Shown: positions 58,655 to 64,000 of the stretch, piece by piece
How the letters are laid out: every line of letters begins with the position of its first letter
Position numbering within the stretch: the stretch's first letter is position 1
Assembly: GCA_963738835.1 (NCBI GenBank)
Contig: CAVTYH010000005.1
Coordinates: 372,001 to 436,000 of the forward strand
Length of the DNA: 64,000 bases
Reading direction: 5' to 3'
Source of the DNA: CAVTYH01 sp963738835
Lineage (GTDB): Bacteria > Planctomycetota > Planctomycetia > Pirellulales > JADZDJ01
Made by a program: the position numbers and the translations under genes
Notes under the pieces: model-generated
The model's database searches: none
Told to the model about the DNA's origin: nothing
The model's input: the letters and a program-made list of their open reading frames with translations, nothing else

Positions 58655-59743
58655 ATGGATCGCCGTCGCGGATTCACACTCGTCGAGCTGTTGGTGGTCA
58701 TCGCCGTCATTGGCATCCTCATCGCGCTGTTGCTGCCAGCGGTGCAAAGCGGGCGCGAAGCAGCGCGTCGTCTTCAATGCCGAAACAATTTGAAGCAATT
58801 GGCGCTGGGAATAAATAACTACGAAAACGTCAATAAGAAGTACCCTCCGGCAGGCTTGTGCGGCGATCGGACCAAAGATTACATGGAAGGCCCTTTTTAT
58901 CCCCGCGGCGGCCAGATGATTAGCTGGGTCGTTCTGATTTTGCCCTTCATTGATGAAGGGCCTCTGTATCGGCAATTCGACTTGCAGCGCAGCGTATTGG
59001 ATCAACCTTATGAGCCACAGGCCACGCCGCTGAAAATTATGCTGTGCCCCAGCGACGATTCAGAGGGCCAGTTTTTCGCTGATGCTAACCTGACCAATGG
59101 CAAACGATTTGCCAAGGGAAACTATGCCGCTTATGTGTCCCCCTACCACGTCACTTATACCGACTGGTGGCCAGGGGGATTAAGCGGCGCCCATCGATAC
59201 ACGCAGAAGGATATCAAGGACGGCACATCGAAGACGCTTTTGCTTGCTGAAGTACGAACTCGCGCGAACGAACAAGATCAACGTGGTGCTTGGGCGCTTC
59301 CCTGGACGGGGTCGAGCTTGCTTGCCTTTGACATGCATGCCGTAGGCGATTCACAACTAATTTTTTCGCCGGCAACGGGGGGACTTAACGTAACTTACAA
59401 AATGAATGGTTTTCCATACACCGCTTCATCGCTGAGTCTGGGCGAGACACAGCGTCCGAACTATGCCGGACTCGACGTTGGAGCCAATCTCGATATGCTT
59501 TATAAGTGTCCCGATGCCGCTGGTTCGCAACTAGATGGCATGCCTTGCGGGGAATTTCAGGCTAATTATTTTTGGGGTTGGTTGTCTGCGGCGCCACGCA
59601 GCAGACACGCAGGCGGTGTCGACGTCGTATTTCTTGACGGCCATGTTGGGTTTTTACTTGACACCATTGACGAGTACGCTATGGCCTATCTGGTTTCCAG
59701 CAACGATGGCCAGACCGTTGATGAATCGAAGTACCAACATTGA
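58655..59743 (+). CDS. DUF1559 protein with pseudopilin-type N-terminus (second copy)
   Basis: About 362 residues. The ATG at 58655 has an AGGA site upstream and gives the short leader MDRRRG before the prepilin site FTLVELLVVIAVIGILIALL. LLPAVQSGREAARRLQCRNN and the C-terminal SRHAGGVDVVFLDGHVGFL mark the family. Unlike the copy at 6.4 kb, it has a longer middle with WPGGLSGAHRYTQKDIKDGT. It is followed 44 bases later by a small membrane protein, which suggests a two-gene unit. These proteins are presumably assembled like pseudopilins at the envelope. Confidence 0.9.
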   Translation: MDRRRGFTLVELLVVIAVIGILIALLLPAVQSGREAARRLQCRNNLKQLALGINNYENVNKKYPPAGLCGDRTKDYMEGPFYPRGGQMISWVVLILPFIDEGPLYRQFDLQRSVLDQPYEPQATPLKIMLCPSDDSEGQFFADANLTNGKRFAKGNYAAYVSPYHVTYTDWWPGGLSGAHRYTQKDIKDGTSKTLLLAEVRTRANEQDQRGAWALPWTGSSLLAFDMHAVGDSQLIFSPATGGLNVTYKMNGFPYTASSLSLGETQRPNYAGLDVGANLDMLYKCPDAAGSQLDGMPCGEFQANYFWGWLSAAPRSRHAGGVDVVFLDGHVGFLLDTIDEYAMAYLVSSNDGQTVDESKYQH

Positions 59744-59787
59744 GTCGCTAAGCGCCGGCGATTTGAGCGTTAAGAGGGTTTCATTTC

Positions 59788-60267
59788 ATGTCTAGGCGCG
59801 CGCCAAATCTCACATTGGCGACGATTCTGCTGGGCTTTCCGCTGGTTGTTGTCTCCCTTTTTTGGTCGAGCATCGTTGGCGGCCGCCGTGCTTGGACAGA
59901 CGACCAGGCGAAAGCATTTACAGAGGCCGCGGGTGAATTGCACCGATTGACTTACGAAGCTGCGGAAGCGCAACAACGAGCGCAGCAAACCGCTAACGGA
60001 AACGCAAAGGGTCCGATGTCACAAACTCGTCTTTCGCCGGAAGCCGGGGCTCCGAGCGACCCCTCGGAGACTCTTGAGCGAAAGGCCCAGCAAACAGCAG
60101 CCAAACTTGCCATTGCACGAGAACGATTTGCGCAGCAGCGCGCTGCACTTGACGATGCCCGCTCTCACGGGCAAAGTGCAGCGGCCGTCTTGCGCTGGGC
60201 TGGAATTTCCTTAATCGCCATCGGCCTTGTGAGCTGGCTCATTGGCAGATCTGACAGTCAAAATTGA
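59788..60267 (+). CDS. Small membrane protein with two hydrophobic helices and a coiled coil
   Basis: 159 residues from the ATG at 59788. The first transmembrane helix is near residues 10-28 (ATILLGFPLVVVSLFWSS), followed by a Gln/Ala/Glu-rich coiled-coil region (AEAQQRAQQTANGNAKG, ARERFAQQRAALDDARS), and the second helix is near residues 135-153 (WAGISLIAIGLVSWLIG). No functional motif was recognised. Its position directly after a DUF1559 gene on the same strand suggests it acts with that protein. Confidence 0.65.
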   Translation: MSRRAPNLTLATILLGFPLVVVSLFWSSIVGGRRAWTDDQAKAFTEAAGELHRLTYEAAEAQQRAQQTANGNAKGPMSQTRLSPEAGAPSDPSETLERKAQQTAAKLAIARERFAQQRAALDDARSHGQSAAAVLRWAGISLIAIGLVSWLIGRSDSQN

Positions 60268-60272
60268 TTAGA

Positions 60273-60758
60273 TCAATTCCGTTTTCCCGCGGCAATAATG
60301 GCTTCAGAATTTGCCGCGGCCTGATGCTCAGGCGCAACCTGCGTGCCGCTGGCCATCGACTGCTGTTTATTCGCACCGATAAACTCTTCAACCGCCAAAA
60401 CACTTTGGCCACCAACCAGCCGCTTTAGTTTCCAGCCATCGGCGGTCTTTTCGTACATCACCAATTGCGGAATCAGGTTGCCTTCGCACAGTTTGTCGGC
60501 CAAATCGCGCTGCTGATCGGTGTTCACGCAGGCGAAAGCCACGTTCTTGAGTCCGCCTTTGGCGGCGATTTCAGGCAGAACCGAGGTTTTCATCGACTGG
60601 CAGGCCGGACACCACTCGGCCCCCACCAGAATCACCAGTGGTTTGCCGTTTTCCTGCGTTTCTTTGTAAGCAGCCGCATAAGTATTCGCGGTGATGTTGC
60701 TGGCTCCTGTTGCCAGCAACGAAATCTGTAGCATGGCGGTCATTGCAATGGCATTCAC
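60273..60758 (-). CDS. Secreted thioredoxin-fold protein
   Basis: 161 residues starting at a GTG (60758) with AGGAG eight bases upstream, a better ribosome-binding site than for the later ATG codons. The N-terminus is a signal peptide (MTAMLQISLLATGASN). The thioredoxin motif is EWCPACQSM, a CxxC with Pro-Ala between the cysteines, in the family strand KPLVILVGAEWCPAC. The cis-Pro region NLIPQLVMYEK and the GGQSVLAVEEFIG tail follow. It probably exchanges disulfides in the periplasm or serves a cytochrome maturation pathway. It is convergent with the small membrane protein. Confidence 0.85.
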   Translation of the reverse strand: MNAIAMTAMLQISLLATGASNITANTYAAAYKETQENGKPLVILVGAEWCPACQSMKTSVLPEIAAKGGLKNVAFACVNTDQQRDLADKLCEGNLIPQLVMYEKTADGWKLKRLVGGQSVLAVEEFIGANKQQSMASGTQVAPEHQAAANSEAIIAAGKRN

Positions 60759-61312
60759 GGGTGTATCTCCTTTTTACGCAAACCGTGGCAAATTCGAGAG
60801 GAAAACTCCTTTGCTGCACTGCATCGGGGCGCAAACAGCGGCAATCGCCAAGCAGGCTGGCCCTTAAGACGTTGGCCGTGCGACGTTTTTTGCCGGAAAA
60901 TGCCGGAGGGGCATTTCGTCGCCGCGTTGCCTACCGTCGTGGTCGGCTTCCTTTTCGGTTGTCTCCATTCGACCAACTGATGAAGTGAAATAAAGAGCCG
61001 TAGTCTAAATGGGTAAAATGACATGACAAGGGGGTGTCCGTAAAATTTTCTGATTTTATAGACCTTGCCGGTTAGGCCGGCCCGTTTCCCGTTTGAATTA
61101 CGAAAAGCGGCGACAAACGGCGACTAATCATGGACACAAACTACACGCTTACGATCGCTGGGTTTGAGTTTGGCTGTGCATTGTGTGCGGCCCGTGACCG
61201 CCGATATAATTTGCAGCCAGCCCTCGCTTCCGCCACTTGGAGCATTGAAGAGTGGCAGAAAATCAAGGCCCTTCGATCCCATCCCGACCAATCTTGTCGT
61301 CTCCGCCTGCCA
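60759..61312. other. Intergenic region without recognisable gene
   Basis: In 554 bases between divergent genes I see no conserved coding frame. A GACCTTGCCGGTTAGGCCGG stretch near 61061-61080 can form a short hairpin, and TTTTATAGACC near 61054 could serve as a weak -10. Open frames here lack ribosome-binding sites and family motifs. Confidence 0.4.
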
Positions 61313-62330
61313 ATGAAGCTCCGTGTCGGACTGGTTGGACTGGGAAAGGCTTGGGAACTCCGGCATCGACCGGCGTTGCGCTTTGGCCGACCGGTTTGAG
61401 GTCAGGGCCGTATGTGAACAGGTTGCGGCACGCGCCGAGCAGGCTGCGCATGATTTTGGCGCGACGCCGGTCGATGGTTTTCGTGCGCTGGCAGCGCGGG
61501 AAGATATCGACGCCATCTTGATGCTGGCCGAGCAATGGTACGGCTGGCTTCCGATTCTGGCGGCCTGCGAATACGGCAAAGCGATTTACTGCGCGGCGCC
61601 ACTTCAGTTGAGCCTGGAAGAAGCGAAGCAAATTAAGGAGCGCGTCGATAAAGCTGGTGTCGCGTTCATGGCCGAGTTTGCTCGACGGCAAAACCCGGCC
61701 ACCTTGCGTTTGAAGGAACTGATTGCCACCAGGTTGGGCCAGCCGCGGTTACTGTTTTGCCATCGCCGCGTCGCTGTGGGTGAACGCCCCGTTAAACCAG
61801 ATGCTCCCAAAGACCAAGGCTTCGGTACAAGCGATCTGGTGGAACTTGTCGATTGGTGCCGCTACGTGGTGGGACGCGAGCCGACGTCGGTTCTGGGTCT
61901 GATGCACAGCGTGTCGCCCGAATCGAAAGATGAAGACTACCGCATGATGAGCCTCGATTTTTCGCCGCCGGGCATGCACGCCGGCCAAGGCGTGGTGGCT
62001 CAAATCAGTTCTGGCTATTACATGCCTAAGGGCTGGGAAGAAGCGGTTTCGTTTCGCCCACCGCCGGCACTGCAAGTGTCCTGCGAGCACGGCATCGCCT
62101 TTATCGATTTGCCGGCCCAAGTGCTATGGTTCGACAAGGCCGGTCGGCATCAGGAATCGCTGGAAAGCGAACGGGCCGTCGGTGAGCTGCTGCTGTCGCA
62201 TTTCCACCGCTCGGTGACGAGTTTGGTGCGAAACCCGGCCGGTTTGGAAGATGCCTACCGCGCTCTGGTGGTGGTGCTCGCCGCCCGGAGCAGTCACGAA
62301 GAAGGCCGGCGAATTCCGCTCTCGTTTTGA
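61313..62330 (+). CDS. Gfo/Idh/MocA-family oxidoreductase, one frameshift
   Basis: About 339 residues when rebuilt. The Rossmann start MKLRVGLVGLGKAWELRHR lies at 61313 in one frame, and ADRFEVRAVCEQVAARAEQA continues in another, with the break near 61378-61388. The family's EEAKQIKERVDKAGVAFM and MAEFARRQNPATLRLKELI stretches follow. The typical EKP is replaced by YCAAPLQLSLEE, so the usual catalytic lysine of this motif is absent. Such proteins oxidise or reduce sugars or inositols with NAD(P)H; the altered motif may mean a non-enzymatic or unusual role. It is convergent with the cytochrome gene, with 10 bases between stops. Confidence 0.8.
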
Positions 62331-62340
62331 GCGATCTAAG

Positions 62341-64000
62341 TTACGGCCCCGACTGGTAATAATCGCCGCGAAGCCAATCGACAATCAGTTCGATTTGCCG
62401 ATGAGTCAGAATGTTTTTGCTTTCATCGTCAGCGTCCACAGCAAATGCTGGCATGCGATCGTTCTTCTGGCCGTAGAACCGCTGCGCACCAGGATTGGAA
62501 ATCATGCCGTTCAGCCAGTCGCGTGAAGCGTAGTGCGTGAGATCCGGATAACCGGTTTCGTTTTCAATCAGCTTTGGATCACCGGCTGTGATTTCTGGCT
62601 TGAAGCGATGGCATGCGGCGCACCGCGAATCGTCGGCAATCAGTTTGAGCCCCGCGTCGATCAATGGCCTCTGTTTGGCATCAGCCTCACGCTGCGCCGG
62701 AAGCTCTGCCTCGGACGACAAGCCGGCGACAACCTGCTCGACTTCAGCGTGCGGCCAATCGCGAATGTCGCCCTGCACGAAATCGACCATCTCTAGCGAT
62801 TTATCTTTAGCTTTGAGCTCTTTGTATCTCGTCGTGGCGCCAAAGTATTGCGGACCGACGATTTGCTTGGGGTCCAACAGCCCGGCGAGCCAACGGCGGC
62901 TACCGAAGCCGTGCAAATTTGGCGCTGAAGCTTTTGCGAGCTGATCTTTGGCCTCCAGCGAATCGGCATTGTCCGGATCGAAGTAACTGTGGCAAACCGC
63001 ACAGTATTGTGCAAATAGCCGTGGTCCTTGCGTTAGTGGGTCGTTTCGCAATAGCGTCATCGCGCCTGTAGGTGGAATGCGATTTGGACCGGATGCCAAC
63101 TGGCGAACTCGTTGCGATTCCTTTTCGGACTGCGCCACGGCCGCCAAAAACTCGGCCGACTTGTGATAACGCTCATACTGCGTTAGTCGCCGTTCGTAGT
63201 CTGCGATTTTTGCCCGATCGTCATTAAAATGCGCGGCGATCTTCTGTTTGTTTTGACCGAGGGTCTTGGAAAGCTCTGCGATTTCCACGAATTGTGCCGA
63301 ATCGGCCCATTTCGCGCGGTAATCTTCTCGCAAGGCAGCTCCGGTCAGCAGCGCGATGCTCAGCAGAAGCACAAGCGTGAAGCCAACGTTGAATCTATGC
63401 CCCCATTTCCAGCGGCCAAAGATCGGCATCAGCACCAGCATTAAGAAGACCAGCTTCGGAATCACGATGGCGCCGAGGAATTCGCCGGTCTGCCCCATCC
63501 CTTCGAACAGCTTGAGAAATTGGAACAGAAACAAGAAATACCATTCCGGCCGCGCGGCGGAATATGGCGACGAGGGATCTGCCGGCGCACCCAGCTCCGC
63601 CCCCGAGTTGGCCGCCGAAATTTCGCCTCGCAACAATCCTGGGACGTTGAAATGAATCACCAGCAAGAGCACCACAACCAGCACGGCCAGGCAGGCTACA
63701 GCGTCGCGGAATACCTGGTCGGGCCAGAAAGACGCGTCCGGGCGCTTACTTGGGTTCTTGTGGCAAATGCCATGGCGACGAAACAGCGCGACGTGCAGCA
63801 CCAGAAACACCACCAACAGCGCCGGCAGCACGCCCGCATGCAAGCGCGAAGAAGCGAGTCAGCGTATGATGGCCGTAATCCGGCCCGCCCACCACAAGTT
63901 GCTGCAAACTTTTGCCGACCAGCGGCACGAGGCTCAACAGATTGGTGGCCACCCGCGTCGCCCAATAGCCTTTTTGATCCCACGGCAACAGATAGCCGGT
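62341..64000 (-). CDS. Cytochrome b C-terminal half fused to di-heme cytochrome c, 5'-truncated, one frameshift
   Basis: The visible part starts inside cytochrome b: TGYLLPWDQKGYWATRVATN near the window end, then FFALHAGVLPALLVVFLVLH with the two histidines of helix D that bind the b hemes, and ARPEWYFLFLFQFLKLFEGM, the family's PEWY motif. The frame breaks near 63840-63850. After more transmembrane helices comes a charged helical linker (AKIADYERRLTQYERYHKSA), then two c-type heme sites, CAVCH and CAACH, each with later Met/Pro-rich segments. The product should be a membrane subunit of a quinol-oxidising bc-type complex carrying its own electron-accepting c hemes. The N-terminal part and any Rieske gene lie beyond the window. 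Confidence 0.88.

Noticed and set aside
1..64000. tRNA or rRNA genes
   Set aside because: I looked for GGTTCGA-type T-arms with CCA-proximal stems and for conserved rRNA segments and saw none; a covariance search would be decisive.

Overview
The window looks like a chromosomal segment of a planctomycete, probably from the Pirellulales-type lineages. The support is the combination of two DUF1559 proteins with type II/IV-pseudopilin N-termini, PEP-CTERM sorting signals, dockerin-like tails on giant autotransporter-associated beta-strand repeat (PATR) proteins, DUF1598, a XylR/AraC regulator, a pyrophosphate-dependent phosphofructokinase and a FHA-GAF-sigma54 activator. These are family recognitions by eye; no search was run.

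Layout. 1-9.2 kb: a WD40 propeller protein cut by the window edge, a secreted coiled-coil protein, a DUF155 membrane protein and a Nudix hydrolase on the minus strand, a PEP-CTERM beta-propeller protein, a DUF1559 protein and a Ser/Thr protein kinase. 9.3-17.6 kb: a carbon-metabolism block (pfp, a HAD hydrolase, gnd, an SDR and zwf) followed by two tRNA-modification genes (a dihydrouridine synthase, and queG on the opposite strand). 17.7-19.7 kb: a small secreted protein and a lipoprotein. 19.8-38.7 kb: three giant minus-strand PATR/dockerin/PEP-CTERM surface proteins (about 2170, 1490 and 1870 residues), with a divergent XylR-like regulator between the first two. 39-41.2 kb: a short SecA-type ATPase transcribed away from the giants. 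41.2-46 kb: a secreted unknown, an IS remnant, a 1.3 kb repeat-rich stretch without genes, and a large TolC-like protein. 46-54.5 kb: a thioesterase, a second dihydrouridine synthase, then an iron-sulfur assembly block (SufR-like regulator, a stand-alone nuoB, sufC, sufB, sufD, a Rieske ferredoxin and sufT). 54.5-64 kb: DUF1598, the FHA/sigma54 activator, a second DUF1559 protein with a small membrane protein, a thioredoxin, a Gfo/Idh/MocA oxidoreductase, and a cytochrome b fused to a di-heme cytochrome c that runs off the window end.

Quality. At least 25 to 30 single- or double-base frame changes break genes that should be intact, including zwf, gnd, secA, sufB, sufD, pfp, queG and both dus genes. 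The most economical reading is consensus or assembly error, so most broken genes are given as one CDS spanning the breaks.

Most notable. All three giant PATR genes carry the same promoter form, a TTGCGT -35, a 16-17 base spacer and TATAAA/TATAAC, followed by a leader of about 140 to 320 nt. The divergent secA-like gene has a near-identical promoter (TTGCGC-16-TATAAA). This suggests that the giant surface proteins and a dedicated export ATPase are expressed together. The second notable point is a complete nuoB translationally coupled (ATGA overlap) to sufC, behind a SufR-like repressor with a clear promoter and palindrome.
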